Part shown: in pieces, positions 1-7,713 of the stretch
Layout: each line of letters starts with the position of its first letter
How positions within the stretch are numbered: the stretch's first letter is position 1
From: Bacillota bacterium
GTDB lineage: Bacteria; Bacillota; Clostridia; Lachnospirales; Lachnospiraceae
Direction: 5' to 3'
Length of the DNA: 33,904 nucleotides
Assembly (NCBI GenBank): GCA_023416695.1
Contig: JAEZGY010000014.1
Coordinates: 1 to 33,904 of the forward strand
Program-made: the position numbers and the translations under genes
Notes under the pieces: generated by a model
Told to the model about the DNA's origin: nothing
Seen by the model: only the letters and a program-made list of their open reading frames with translations
Database searches by the model: none

Positions 1-69
1 ACCATGCAAGAAAAAGGTGTATCTACGTTGGTTTCTGTAAACTTAATTGAAAATCAACTAGAAAAATAG
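1..69 (+). CDS. smc: 3' end of chromosome segregation ATPase Smc (partial)
   Basis: Reading frame 1 is open from the first base and ends at TAG 67-69, giving only the last 22 residues, including MQEKGVSTLVSVNLIENQL. This resembles the extreme C-terminus of bacterial Smc, where a Met-x-x-x-Gly-Val-Ser-x-Leu-(V/I)-Ser-Val strand closes the ABC head domain. The next gene is ftsY 47 bases on, and smc-ftsY is the usual order in Firmicutes, which supports the call. Smc is the condensin ATPase; its partners ScpA and ScpB are encoded at 18904-20276. The rest of the gene lies outside the window. Identity rests on a short tail plus synteny. Confidence 0.8.
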   Translation, partial: TMQEKGVSTLVSVNLIENQLEK

Positions 70-116
70 AGTATACAGTGTTATATTATATAGAATAAAT
101 CTAAATGAGGTGTTTT

Positions 117-1055
117 ATGGCAGAAAAGAGAGGATTTTTTAGTCGTTTAGTGGCTGGACTATCCAAAACGAGAACGAATATCTTATCTGGAATCGATCAT
201 ATTTTTAGTGGTTTTTCCAGTATTGATGATGATTTTTATGAGGAATTGGAAGAGATTCTAATAATGGCGGATCTTGGAGTATTCACAACCAATTCTATTA
301 TTGAATCATTGCAAGAAAAAGTAAAAGAACAAAAAATCAAAGATCCAAAAGAATGCAAAGGCCTTCTGATTCAAAGTATTAAGGAACAAATGAAGGTAAG
401 TGATACTGCTTACGAATTTGAAAATAAAAAATCTGTAATTTTGCTAATTGGTGTTAATGGAGTAGGTAAAACTACATCTGTTGGAAAGCTTGCTGCACAA
501 TTTAAAGCCATGAACAAAAAGGTATTAGTTGCCGCAGCGGATACCTTTAGAGCGGCGGCTATTGAACAGCTTACCGAATGGACCAATCGAGCTAAGGTGG
601 ATATTATCGCTCAACAAGAAGGCTCTGATCCTGCAGCGGTAGTGTTTGACGCTGTCAGTGCTGCAAAATCTCGTAATGCTGATGTGCTTTTATGTGATAC
701 TGCCGGAAGACTCCATAACAAGAAAAATCTTATGGAGGAATTACGTAAGATTAATCGTATTATTGATAGAGAATATCCAGAAGCTTATAGAGAAACGTTA
801 ATTGTCCTGGATGCTACAACTGGACAAAATGCCATGGTTCAAGCAAAACAATTTAGTGAGGTAGCCGATATTGATGGTATTATCCTTACTAAATTAGATG
901 GTACTGCCAAAGGTGGAATTGCCATCTCTATTCAAGCTGAAATGGGTATCCCAGTGAAGTATATTGGCGTTGGGGAAGGAATAGAGGACTTACAGAAATT
1001 TGATGCAGATGAATTTGTGAATGCTTTGTTTGATATAACAGGTACAAAAGCCTGA
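117..1055 (+). CDS. ftsY: Signal recognition particle receptor FtsY
   Basis: FtsY is the SRP receptor GTPase that docks Ffh-ribosome complexes at the membrane for co-translational insertion. The 312-residue product has an N-terminal four-helix N domain (about 1-100) and a G domain with the P-loop GVNGVGKTT at 112-120, DTAGR at 194-198 and TKLDGTAKGG at 258-267. The long acidic A domain of proteobacterial FtsY is absent, as usual in Firmicutes; the basic amphipathic start MAEKRGFFSRL would serve as the membrane contact. I place the start at ATG 117, not the in-frame ATG at 105, because GAGG at 107-110 makes a Shine-Dalgarno site with a 6-base gap and overlaps the earlier ATG. It probably shares a transcript with smc. 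Its partner Ffh is encoded about 31 kb downstream rather than next door. Confidence 0.97.
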   Translation: MAEKRGFFSRLVAGLSKTRTNILSGIDHIFSGFSSIDDDFYEELEEILIMADLGVFTTNSIIESLQEKVKEQKIKDPKECKGLLIQSIKEQMKVSDTAYEFENKKSVILLIGVNGVGKTTSVGKLAAQFKAMNKKVLVAAADTFRAAAIEQLTEWTNRAKVDIIAQQEGSDPAAVVFDAVSAAKSRNADVLLCDTAGRLHNKKNLMEELRKINRIIDREYPEAYRETLIVLDATTGQNAMVQAKQFSEVADIDGIILTKLDGTAKGGIAISIQAEMGIPVKYIGVGEGIEDLQKFDADEFVNALFDITGTKA

Positions 1056-1112
1056 TTCATCTACCAGAAGCATATATGCTTCTGGGTACATAGTTTAAAC
1101 GAAGATGAATCA
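1053..1112 (+). repeat. Nested inverted repeats between ftsY and ilvA
   Basis: A perfect 22-base palindrome (CCAGAAGCAT/ATGCTTCTGG core) lies at 1064-1085. It is enclosed by a second inverted repeat, TGATTCATCT at 1053-1062 (starting on the ftsY stop codon) and AGATGAATCA at 1103-1112. The two together could form one large stem with an internal hairpin. No T-run follows, so it is not a standard intrinsic terminator. It could be an mRNA 3' stabiliser, a protein-binding palindrome or a leader element of ilvA; function is unknown. Confidence 0.6.
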
Positions 1113-1175
1113 TATCAAATATCTATTTAGTTACTAGTTCTATGTTGATAGAATAAAACAAAAGGAGATATTTTT

Positions 1176-2393
1176 ATGATGACATTAGACAAGTTTGAAG
1201 AAGCAACGGAAGTTGTCAAAAAAGTAATTAACCGAACGAAACTTATTTATAGCGAGTATTTTTCTGAAACCACGGATAATAAAGTATATTTTAAACCTGA
1301 GAACATGCAGTATACCGGTGCTTATAAAGTGAGAGGTGCTTATTATAAGATTAGTACCTTGTCAGAGGAAGAACGTGCCAAAGGGTTAATTACTGCATCA
1401 GCAGGTAATCATGCCCAGGGTGTTGCTTATGCTGCAAAACTCTATAATGCAAATGCTATTATCGTTATGCCTACAACAACTCCTCTAATTAAAGTGAATC
1501 GTACAAAAAGCTATGGGGCAGAAGTTGTCCTTTATGGTAATGTATATGACGAGGCATGTGCCCATGCATTAGAGCTTGCCAAAGAACATGGCTATACTTT
1601 TATTCATCCATTTGATGATGAGGAAGTGGCTACAGGACAGGGCACAATTGCGATGGAGATTTTTAAAGATCTTCCTACTGTAGATATTATCTTAGTTCCA
1701 ATTGGTGGTGGTGGTTTAGCTGCCGGTGTTTCTACTTTGGCGAAGCAATTAAATCCTAATGTGAAAATCATTGGAGTAGAGCCAGCTGGAGCGAACTGTA
1801 TGCAAGAATCTATTAAGGCTGGTAAGGTGGTTTCTCTTCCAAGTGTAGAAACCATAGCAGATGGTACTGCTGTTAAAACACCTGGTATAACTATATTCCC
1901 TTATATACAAAAAAACATAGATGAGATTATTACCGTGGATGATAAGGAATTGATTGTTTGTTTTCTTGACATGGTTGAAAATCATAAAATGATAGTGGAG
2001 AATTCAGGCTTACTCTCTGTTGCTGCATTAAAACATCTAAACTGTAGTAATAAAAAAGTGGTTTCCGTGTTAAGTGGTGGAAATATGGATGTTATTACTA
2101 TGTCCTCAGTGGTTCAACATGGATTAATACAGCGTGGTCGAGTATTTACGGTTTCTGTTCTTCTTCCAGATCGTCCAGGTGAACTATTAAATGTAGCAAG
2201 TATCATTGCGAAAGAGCAGGGCAATGTAATTCGTCTTGATCACAATCAGTTTGTAAGTATTAACCGTGCTAGTGCGGTTGAGCTTTCTATCACATTAGAA
2301 GCCTTTGGACATGATCATAAGGATCATATTGTTGGTGCTTTAAAAAAAGCAGGTTATAATCCAAAGATTATTCAACCTAAAAATGTATATTAG
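1176..2393 (+). CDS. ilvA: Threonine ammonia-lyase with C-terminal ACT domain
   Basis: A PLP enzyme that deaminates L-threonine to 2-oxobutyrate, feeding isoleucine synthesis or propionate/propanol formation. The 405-residue product has the fold-type II signature with the PLP lysine at K51 (TGAYKVRGA), the SAGNHAQG loop at 75-82 that binds the carboxylate, and the phosphate-binding glycine loop GGGG at 177-180. A single ACT domain occupies about 324-400 (VSVLLPDRPGELLNVASI). Length and the one-ACT architecture fit the roughly 400-residue clostridial form rather than the 500-residue E. coli IlvA with two ACT-like domains, so it may be catabolic, biosynthetic or both. AAAGGAG at 1161-1167 is 8 bases before ATG 1176; ATG 1179 is an alternative. 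It appears monocistronic, with a hairpin terminator after it. Serine dehydration is a possible side activity. Confidence 0.93.
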   Translation: MMTLDKFEEATEVVKKVINRTKLIYSEYFSETTDNKVYFKPENMQYTGAYKVRGAYYKISTLSEEERAKGLITASAGNHAQGVAYAAKLYNANAIIVMPTTTPLIKVNRTKSYGAEVVLYGNVYDEACAHALELAKEHGYTFIHPFDDEEVATGQGTIAMEIFKDLPTVDIILVPIGGGGLAAGVSTLAKQLNPNVKIIGVEPAGANCMQESIKAGKVVSLPSVETIADGTAVKTPGITIFPYIQKNIDEIITVDDKELIVCFLDMVENHKMIVENSGLLSVAALKHLNCSNKKVVSVLSGGNMDVITMSSVVQHGLIQRGRVFTVSVLLPDRPGELLNVASIIAKEQGNVIRLDHNQFVSINRASAVELSITLEAFGHDHKDHIVGALKKAGYNPKIIQPKNVY

Positions 2394-2408
2394 CTAAAAC
2401 TAAAATAG

Positions 2409-2462
2409 GTGTCCTCAACTAACAATTGTAACCTACAATCATTAGTCTGAAGGCACTTTTTT
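2409..2462 (+). terminator. Intrinsic terminator after ilvA
   Basis: GTGTCCTCA at 2409-2417 pairs, with wobble, to TGAAGGCAC at 2448-2456. An inner ATTGTA/TACAAT stem extends it, and a T-run covers 2457-2462. This closes the ilvA transcript just before the carbonic anhydrase gene. Confidence 0.75.
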
Positions 2463-2504
2463 AGCACTTATTTATAGTAACTAAAAAAGGAAGGGATGTA
2501 TAAG

Positions 2505-3041
2505 ATGTCAAATATCAGTAGAATACTTGAGTTTAACAATCAATTTGTAGAAAACAAAGAATATGAACACTATCTATCGGATAGGCTTCCAAGTAAAAAG
2601 ATTGCTATCTTAACTTGTATGGATACTCGCTTAGTAGAGCTTCTACCTGCAGCCCTTGGAGTAAAAAATGGGGACGTGAAAATCATTAAGTGCGCGGGTG
2701 CGCAGATTACAAGTCCTTATGATAGTTCTATACGTAGTCTTCTTATAGGGGTTACAGAGCTAGGGGTAGAAGATATTATGGTCATTGGACACACTCAGTG
2801 TGGAACCGCTGCTCTTGATGCAAAAAATGTTAGAAAAAAGTTGATTAGCCTAGGAGTGTCTGAGAAAACTATAGATTCTTGTGAAATAGATTTTGATACA
2901 TGGCTAAATGGCTTTGGTAAAGTTGAAGATAGTGTTAGGGAGACGGTAAGTACTCTTCGTAAGCATCCTTTAATGCCTAGTAATGTCGTTATTAGTGGGT
3001 ACGTGATAGATATTAAAACTGGTAAATTAACTCCAGTATAG
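2505..3041 (+). CDS. Beta-class carbonic anhydrase
   Basis: Interconverts CO2 and bicarbonate in the cytoplasm; bicarbonate supply matters for biotin-dependent carboxylation and fatty acid synthesis. Numbered from ATG 2505, the zinc ligands are C38 (in CMDTR, with the D40-R42 catalytic dyad), H96 and C99 (in GHTQCGT), the standard Cys-His-Cys set of beta enzymes. The 178-residue length fits the short Cab-like bacterial/archaeal subclass. I choose ATG 2505 because AGGAAGGG at 2488-2495 sits 9 bases before it; ATG 2496 directly abuts that Shine-Dalgarno site and is less likely, and would add MYK. The gene stands alone between the ilvA terminator and the recA promoter region. No obvious own promoter was found in the 40 bases upstream. 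Confidence 0.93.
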   Translation: MSNISRILEFNNQFVENKEYEHYLSDRLPSKKIAILTCMDTRLVELLPAALGVKNGDVKIIKCAGAQITSPYDSSIRSLLIGVTELGVEDIMVIGHTQCGTAALDAKNVRKKLISLGVSEKTIDSCEIDFDTWLNGFGKVEDSVRETVSTLRKHPLMPSNVVISGYVIDIKTGKLTPV

Positions 3042-3294
3042 GGTAAAATAAAAGAATCCTATTTATTTATAATTAATTAGCATTTCTACTTGTTGTCATG
3101 TATGTATTTAGAAAATATTTTCAAATTACGCATTATAAATAAGAAATATCCTGCTTATTCTATGTTTTTTCGAAAATGTGACCGTAGTTATTCTGATAAG
3201 AAAAAACTCTTTTTTTCATTATTTTCATATGTTAGAATACTTTATGTAGTATCTATTACATAATAAATATGTCACGAAAGGCAGGATTTAGTTA
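3042..3294. other. AT-rich gap between carbonic anhydrase and recA promoter
   Basis: There are 326 bases between genes here. The first 253 bases hold no convincing gene. An 11-base inverted repeat, TTATTTATAAT at 3063-3073 and ATTATAAATAA at 3132-3142, is present, but its arms are entirely AT and it has no clear terminator T-run. The last 73 bases carry the recA promoter, SOS box and ribosome binding site, listed separately. Confidence 0.5.
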
Positions 3295-3323
3295 TTGACA
3301 TCACTTGTAAAATGTATTAGGAT
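3295..3323 (+). promoter_or_regulatory. SigA-type promoter of recA
   Basis: A perfect -35 TTGACA at 3295-3300 is followed, after 17 bases, by TAGGAT at 3318-3323 (4 of 6 match to TATAAT). Predicted transcription start is near 3330, about 38 bases before recA. Confidence 0.75.
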
Positions 3324-3336
3324 ATTATTAAAAATA

Positions 3337-3348
3337 GAACATTCGTTC
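3337..3348 (+). promoter_or_regulatory. LexA-binding SOS box of recA
   Basis: GAACATTCGTTC at 3337-3348 matches the Gram-positive SOS box core GAAC-N4-GTTC exactly. It lies just downstream of the predicted start site, so bound LexA would block promoter escape or early elongation rather than cover the -35/-10. No lexA gene is in this window. Confidence 0.88.
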
Positions 3349-3367
3349 GTATTAAAGGAGAGTTACC

Positions 3368-4414
3368 ATGGTTAAAGATCAGAATAAATTAAAAGCATTA
3401 GAATCTGCTCTGGCACAGATAGAGAAGCAATACGGTAAAGGTTCTGTAATGAAATTAGGTGATAACAATGCTCATATGAGTATTGAAACAATTCCTACAG
3501 GTTCTTTAAGCTTAGATATTGCCCTTGGCCTAGGTGGAGTTCCTAAGGGGAGAATTATTGAGGTATATGGACCGGAATCTAGTGGTAAGACAACAGTAGC
3601 CTTACATATGGTTGCTGAGGTACAAAAGAGAGGTGGTATTGCAGGCTTTATTGATGCTGAGCATGCACTTGATCCAGCTTATGCTAAGAATATTGGTGTT
3701 AACATTGATGAATTATATATTTCTCAACCAGATAATGGAGAACAGGCTTTAGAGATTACTGAAACAATGGTTCGTTCTGGAGCAATTGATATCGTAATCG
3801 TTGACTCTGTTGCCGCATTAGTTCCTAAGGCAGAGATTGATGGTGATATGGGTGACTCTCATGTCGGCCTTCAAGCAAGATTAATGTCACAAGCACTTCG
3901 TAAATTAACTGCTGTTATTAGTAAGTCTAATTGTATCGTTATTTTCATTAATCAGCTTCGTGAGAAGGTTGGTATTATGTTTGGTAATCCAGAAACAACC
4001 ACAGGTGGTAGAGCCTTAAAGTTCTATTCCTCCATTCGTCTAGATGTTAGAAGAATAGAATCCTTAAAGCAGTCTGGTGAATTTGTAGGAAGTAGAACAA
4101 GAGTTAAGGTAGTAAAGAATAAGATTGCGCCTCCTTTTAAAGAAGCAGAGTTTGATATTATGTTTGGACAAGGTATCTCAAGAGAAGGCGATATTCTAGA
4201 TTTAGCTGCTAATGAGGATATTGTTATCAAAAGTGGAGCTTGGTATGCTTACAATGATGTGAAGATTGGTCAAGGTCGTGAGAATGCGAAGCAATACTTA
4301 AAAGAGAATCCTACCATTATGCAAGAAGTAGAACAGAAGGTTCGTGATAAATATGGCCTCGAGTCTAGTCCGGTAATGTTAGCAAAATCGGCAGAAGCTA
4401 AAGAGGAAGAATAA
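3368..4414 (+). CDS. recA: Recombinase RecA
   Basis: RecA forms ATP-dependent filaments on single-stranded DNA, catalyses strand exchange and triggers LexA self-cleavage. The 348-residue length is typical. The Walker A motif GPESSGKT is at 68-75, Walker B is the hydrophobic strand ending in IVIVDSVAALVP, and loop L1/L2 elements follow (DSHVGLQARLMSQ; MFGNPETTTGGRALKFYSS). The C-terminal tail is acidic (SAEAKEEE). AAAGGAG at 3355-3360 lies 7 bases before ATG 3368. The gene has its own promoter with an SOS box and a terminator immediately after it, so recX, 96 bases on, may be expressed partly by readthrough, as in other bacteria. Confidence 0.99.
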   Translation: MVKDQNKLKALESALAQIEKQYGKGSVMKLGDNNAHMSIETIPTGSLSLDIALGLGGVPKGRIIEVYGPESSGKTTVALHMVAEVQKRGGIAGFIDAEHALDPAYAKNIGVNIDELYISQPDNGEQALEITETMVRSGAIDIVIVDSVAALVPKAEIDGDMGDSHVGLQARLMSQALRKLTAVISKSNCIVIFINQLREKVGIMFGNPETTTGGRALKFYSSIRLDVRRIESLKQSGEFVGSRTRVKVVKNKIAPPFKEAEFDIMFGQGISREGDILDLAANEDIVIKSGAWYAYNDVKIGQGRENAKQYLKENPTIMQEVEQKVRDKYGLESSPVMLAKSAEAKEEE

Positions 4415-4421
4415 ATTCTTA

Positions 4422-4462
4422 GGATATTATGGTCATTGTTTTTGACTATAATATCCTGTTTT
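4422..4462 (+). terminator. Intrinsic terminator between recA and recX
   Basis: GGATATTAT at 4422-4430 pairs perfectly with ATAATATCC at 4448-4456, with further GTCA/TGAC pairing inside. A short T-rich tail (TGTTTT) follows. The tail is weak, so partial readthrough into recX is plausible. Confidence 0.75.
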
Positions 4463-4510
4463 GTATAACAGGTTAAATTTTAGGGAAGATTCAGTAAAGG
4501 GAATGGTAAA

Positions 4511-5125
4511 ATGCAAATTAGTCATATAGAAGAAGTAGATAAAAAGAGAAGAAAAGTATTTATAGATGGCAATGAAGCATTTACCTTGTATACAAACGAG
4601 ATCTATAAATATAGGCTAGAGAAGGATTCTTTAGTATCTACGGCAATATATGAAGAAATTATGACAGTTCTTAATAAACGTGCCAAACTTAAGGTTATGG
4701 ACTATTTAAAGCAATCAGATAAAACGGAAAAAGAGTTGAGAATGAAACTGAAGAGGGCCTATTTTACAGATAGTAGTATTGATGTGGCCATAGACTATGT
4801 AAAACACTTTGGTTATCTTGATGATATAAGGTATACCAAGAATTACATTCGACTAAAGAAGAGTACAAAAAGCAAACAAGTGATTGAGTTTGAATTAAGG
4901 AATAAAGGAATTGATTCTGTAGTGATTAAGGCGTCGATGGATCAAGAGTATGGTAGAGATTCTGAGCTTACTGCAGTACAAAAGCAAATCCAAAAGAAAT
5001 GTAATAATATTAAAGAACTTGATAACGAGAAGAAAGCAAAATTGATTGCCTCCTTGTGTCGCAAGGGGTTTTCATATGAAAACATAAGAAAATGTATTGC
5101 TATTATGGAAGAGAATAATGAATAA
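4511..5125 (+). CDS. recX: Regulatory protein RecX
   Basis: RecX binds within the RecA filament groove and modulates recombination and SOS activity. The 204-residue protein shows the three tandem three-helix repeats of the family: RAKLKVMDYLKQSDKTEKEL (about 57-76), VAIDYVKHFGYLDDIRYTKNYI (about 93-114) and a C-terminal IASLCRKGFSYENIRKCI. The N-terminal 50 residues form the extra segment seen in Firmicute RecX. AAAGGGAA at 4496-4503 is 7 bases before ATG 4511. Position right after recA is the classic arrangement. No terminator was recognised before the rny promoter. Confidence 0.93.
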   Translation: MQISHIEEVDKKRRKVFIDGNEAFTLYTNEIYKYRLEKDSLVSTAIYEEIMTVLNKRAKLKVMDYLKQSDKTEKELRMKLKRAYFTDSSIDVAIDYVKHFGYLDDIRYTKNYIRLKKSTKSKQVIEFELRNKGIDSVVIKASMDQEYGRDSELTAVQKQIQKKCNNIKELDNEKKAKLIASLCRKGFSYENIRKCIAIMEENNE

Positions 5126-5232
5126 TAATTCATTTGTTCTGGTTTTCTTTTGATTACTACACTATATAAATAGGTGGATTTCTATTTTGGTCGTATTAAT
5201 TGACAAATTGCATAAAAAACCAATTACAATAC

Positions 5233-5261
5233 TTGACATAATAGTGAATTCATTATAAAAT
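5233..5261 (+). promoter_or_regulatory. SigA-type promoter of rny
   Basis: TTGACA at 5233-5238, 17 bases, then TAAAAT at 5256-5261 (5 of 6). A perfect TATAAT at 5272-5277 without a good -35 is an alternative -10. Start of transcription would lie 25-45 bases before the rny ribosome binding site. Confidence 0.65.
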
Positions 5262-5308
5262 TTTATTGTTGTATAATGTACAATGAAAACTAAATAAGGA
5301 GGTGCTCC

Positions 5309-6865
5309 GTGGATAATCCTGTTTTTGTTATAGTAGGTGCTATTGTACTAATGGTCCTGACCGCTCTTATTTCCTGGAAGGCTGCAATTACACATCGTAA
5401 GAAAATTGTGGAAGCTAAGCTTGGCAGTGCTGAAGAGAAAGCAAGAGAAATCATAGATGAAGCCTTAAAAACAGCTGAAACTAAGAAACGAGAGGCTCTT
5501 CTCGAAGCGAAGGAAGAATCCTTGCGTACTAAGAATGAATTAGAGAAAGAGACTAAGGAACGTAGAACAGAGCTACAACGCTATGAAAAAAGAGTTCTAA
5601 CTAAAGAAGAGACTTTAGATAGAAAAACTGAAGCACTAGAAAAGAAAGAATCTAAACTTGCTGTTAAAGAAAATGAGTTAGATAAGCTCAAATCTGAAGT
5701 GGAAGTACTCCACGAAAAACAGTTACAAGAGTTAGAGAAAATTTCTGGACTAACCTCCGAACAAGCAAAAGAATATCTTTTAAAGACTGTTGAAGATGAA
5801 GTAAAACATGAAACTGCAAAATTAGTAAAAGAATTAGAAAATCGAGCAAAAGAAGAAGCAGATAAGAAGGCAAAAGACTTTGTTGTCACTGCTATTCAAA
5901 AATGTGCAGCTGATCATGTAGCAGAGACTACAATATCAGTTGTTCAGCTTCCAAACGATGAAATGAAGGGTAGAATTATTGGCCGTGAAGGTCGTAATAT
6001 TCGTACTCTAGAAACACTCACTGGTGTAGATCTTATTATTGATGATACTCCAGAGGCAGTTATTTTATCCGGTTTTGATCCAATTAGACGAGAGGTAGCT
6101 CGTATTGCATTAGAGAAGCTTATTGTTGATGGTAGAATTCATCCTGCAAGAATTGAGGAAATGGTTGAAAAGGCACAGAAAGAAGTTGAAGTAATGATTC
6201 GTGAAGAAGGTGAGGCAGCAACGTTAGAAGTTGGTGTTCACGGTATTCACCCAGAGCTTATTAAATTATTAGGTCGTATGAAGTTTAGAACAAGCTATGG
6301 CCAGAATGCTCTGAAACATTCAATTGAAGTAGCCCAATTAGCAGGACTTCTTGCTGGTGAAGTTGGAGTAGATGTTCGTTTAGCGAAACGAGCAGGTCTC
6401 TTACATGACATTGGTAAGTCAGTGGATCACGATATGGAAGGCTCACATATTCAAATTGGCGTGGATTTATGTAGAAAATTTAAAGAATCGTCAACAGTTA
6501 TTAATGCAGTAGAATCTCATCATGGTGATGTTGAGCCTGAGACATTAATTGCTTGTCTTGTACAAGCAGCGGATACAATCTCAGCTGCTAGACCAGGTGC
6601 GAGAAGAGAGACGTTAGAAACATACACAAACAGACTGAAGCAATTAGAAGATATTACAAATAGCTTTAAAGGGGTAGAGAAGTCATTTGCTATTCAGGCG
6701 GGTAGAGAGATTAGGGTAATGGTAGTACCAGATCAAATCAATGACGCAGACATGGTATTATTAGCTAGAGATGTTTCAAAACAAATTGAAGCAGAACTTG
6801 AATATCCTGGTCAGATTAAAGTAAGCGTTATTCGTGAAAGTCGAGTAGTTGATTACGCAAAATAA
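5309..6865 (+). CDS. rny: Ribonuclease Y (membrane-anchored endoribonuclease)
   Basis: RNase Y starts mRNA decay in Firmicutes and is the core of the membrane degradosome. The 518-residue protein has an N-terminal membrane helix (about 4-23), a long charged coiled coil (about 30-195), a KH RNA-binding domain with the GRIIGREGRNIR loop (about 221-232) and an HD hydrolase domain with H337 (LKHSIEV) and the H366-D367 pair (LLHDIGK). Length and order match B. subtilis RNase Y. The start is GTG 5309, with AAGGAGG at 5296-5302 six bases before it. It has its own promoter and a strong terminator, so it is monocistronic. Long antisense frames across the coiled coil are artefacts of its biased codon use. 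Confidence 0.98.
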   Translation: MDNPVFVIVGAIVLMVLTALISWKAAITHRKKIVEAKLGSAEEKAREIIDEALKTAETKKREALLEAKEESLRTKNELEKETKERRTELQRYEKRVLTKEETLDRKTEALEKKESKLAVKENELDKLKSEVEVLHEKQLQELEKISGLTSEQAKEYLLKTVEDEVKHETAKLVKELENRAKEEADKKAKDFVVTAIQKCAADHVAETTISVVQLPNDEMKGRIIGREGRNIRTLETLTGVDLIIDDTPEAVILSGFDPIRREVARIALEKLIVDGRIHPARIEEMVEKAQKEVEVMIREEGEAATLEVGVHGIHPELIKLLGRMKFRTSYGQNALKHSIEVAQLAGLLAGEVGVDVRLAKRAGLLHDIGKSVDHDMEGSHIQIGVDLCRKFKESSTVINAVESHHGDVEPETLIACLVQAADTISAARPGARRETLETYTNRLKQLEDITNSFKGVEKSFAIQAGREIRVMVVPDQINDADMVLLARDVSKQIEAELEYPGQIKVSVIRESRVVDYAK

Positions 6866-6877
6866 GTTTGAAAATTA

Positions 6878-6909
6878 TAGCGAAACTCATATGGGTTTCG
6901 CTATTTTTT
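6878..6909 (+). terminator. Intrinsic terminator after rny
   Basis: TAGCGAAAC at 6878-6886 pairs with GTTTCGCTA at 6895-6903, followed by six T at 6904-6909. Confidence 0.93.
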
Positions 6910-6968
6910 ATTAAATAAAGCATGACGGAAGAATTTTTTATAATTCTTATTTCAGAAACTACAATGTA

Positions 6969-6997
6969 TTTACATAGAATAAAATATATTATACAAT
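6969..6997 (+). promoter_or_regulatory. Probable SigA promoter of nudF
   Basis: TTTACA at 6969-6974 and TACAAT at 6992-6997 are separated by 17 bases, each matching 5 of 6 consensus bases. The surroundings are very AT-rich, which raises the chance of a fortuitous match. Confidence 0.5.
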
Positions 6998-7090
6998 ATA
7001 TATATTAACATAAAATTATTATGTAAACTAAAAAAATAATAATATTAGATTATGATGGCAATAGCACATAGTATTTTGGAGGACATTGAA

Positions 7091-7624
7091 ATGGAAGATA
7101 TTAAAAGAGTAGATCGTAAACTAGAACATAAAGGGCATATCGTTGATTTTTATACCGATTATATGAAACTTCCAAATAATAAAATTGCACAGTGGGATTT
7201 TATTGCCCATAAGGGTGCTGCAGCTATTATTCCCGTTACAGAAGATGGAAATATTATAATGGTTAGACAATATCGTAATGCTATAGAAAGATATACTTTA
7301 GAAATACCAGCAGGGGCGGTAAATCCAGGAGAATCTAAGGAAGCCGCTGCAATCAGAGAGTGTGAAGAGGAGACCGGATATAAGGCATTAGAAGTTAAAC
7401 ACTTATTTGATTTATATACAACAGTGGCTTTTTGTAATGAGAATATTGGAATCTACTATACAACCAAACTATCATCTGGCAAACAAAATTTGGATGAAGA
7501 CGAATATGTAAATGTGGAGATACATCCCCTAGATGAGTTAATCCAAATGATATTTGATGGGAAGATTCAGGATGCTAAAACAATGGCAGCTTTACTTGCC
7601 TATAAACAACTTAGAGAAAAGTAA
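7091..7624 (+). CDS. nudF: Nudix hydrolase, ADP-ribose pyrophosphatase
   Basis: Probably hydrolyses ADP-ribose to AMP and ribose 5-phosphate. The 177-residue protein has an N-terminal beta domain typical of the ADPRase branch (GAAAIIPVTEDGNIIMVRQYR) and a complete Nudix box from G75 to Y97: G-x5-E-x7-REC-x-EE-x-G-Y, with E90, E93 and E94 as likely metal ligands. I choose ATG 7091 because GGAGGA at 7078-7083 lies 7 bases before it; an in-frame ATG at 7052 has no ribosome binding site and would add 13 residues. Being next to spoIIM matches the B. subtilis nudF-spoIIM neighbourhood, which supports the NudF assignment. Other sugar-nucleotide substrates cannot be excluded. Confidence 0.9.
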   Translation: MEDIKRVDRKLEHKGHIVDFYTDYMKLPNNKIAQWDFIAHKGAAAIIPVTEDGNIIMVRQYRNAIERYTLEIPAGAVNPGESKEAAAIRECEEETGYKALEVKHLFDLYTTVAFCNENIGIYYTTKLSSGKQNLDEDEYVNVEIHPLDELIQMIFDGKIQDAKTMAALLAYKQLREK

Positions 7625-7625
7625 T

Positions 7626-7654
7626 TCATGTTTTCTCCTTCTTGGACATAAAAT
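7626..7654 (+). promoter_or_regulatory. SigE-like promoter of spoIIM
   Basis: TCATGTT at 7626-7632 and CATAAAAT at 7647-7654, 14 bases apart, match the B. subtilis SigE consensus (KMATATT / CATACAHT) at 6 of 7 and 7 of 8 positions. The site begins just after the nudF stop codon and would start transcription about 50 bases before spoIIM. SigE dependence of spoIIM is known in B. subtilis; here it is inferred from this match. Confidence 0.5.
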
Positions 7655-7713
7655 TATATATAGCTGATTTATTATCACAATAGATATACAGCATTGGACC
7701 AGGAGGATTTACC

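Noticed and set aside
1064..1085. Perfect palindrome considered as an intrinsic terminator for ftsY
   Set aside because: No T-run follows (GTACATAG), so it is listed as a repeat instead.
3063..3142. AT-only inverted repeat upstream of recA as a terminator or origin element
   Set aside because: Such arms occur by chance in very AT-rich gaps, and there is neither a GC stem nor DnaA boxes that I can recognise.
4503..4510. Alternative ATG at 4503 for recX
   Set aside because: It is out of frame with the conserved protein and overlaps the ribosome binding site.
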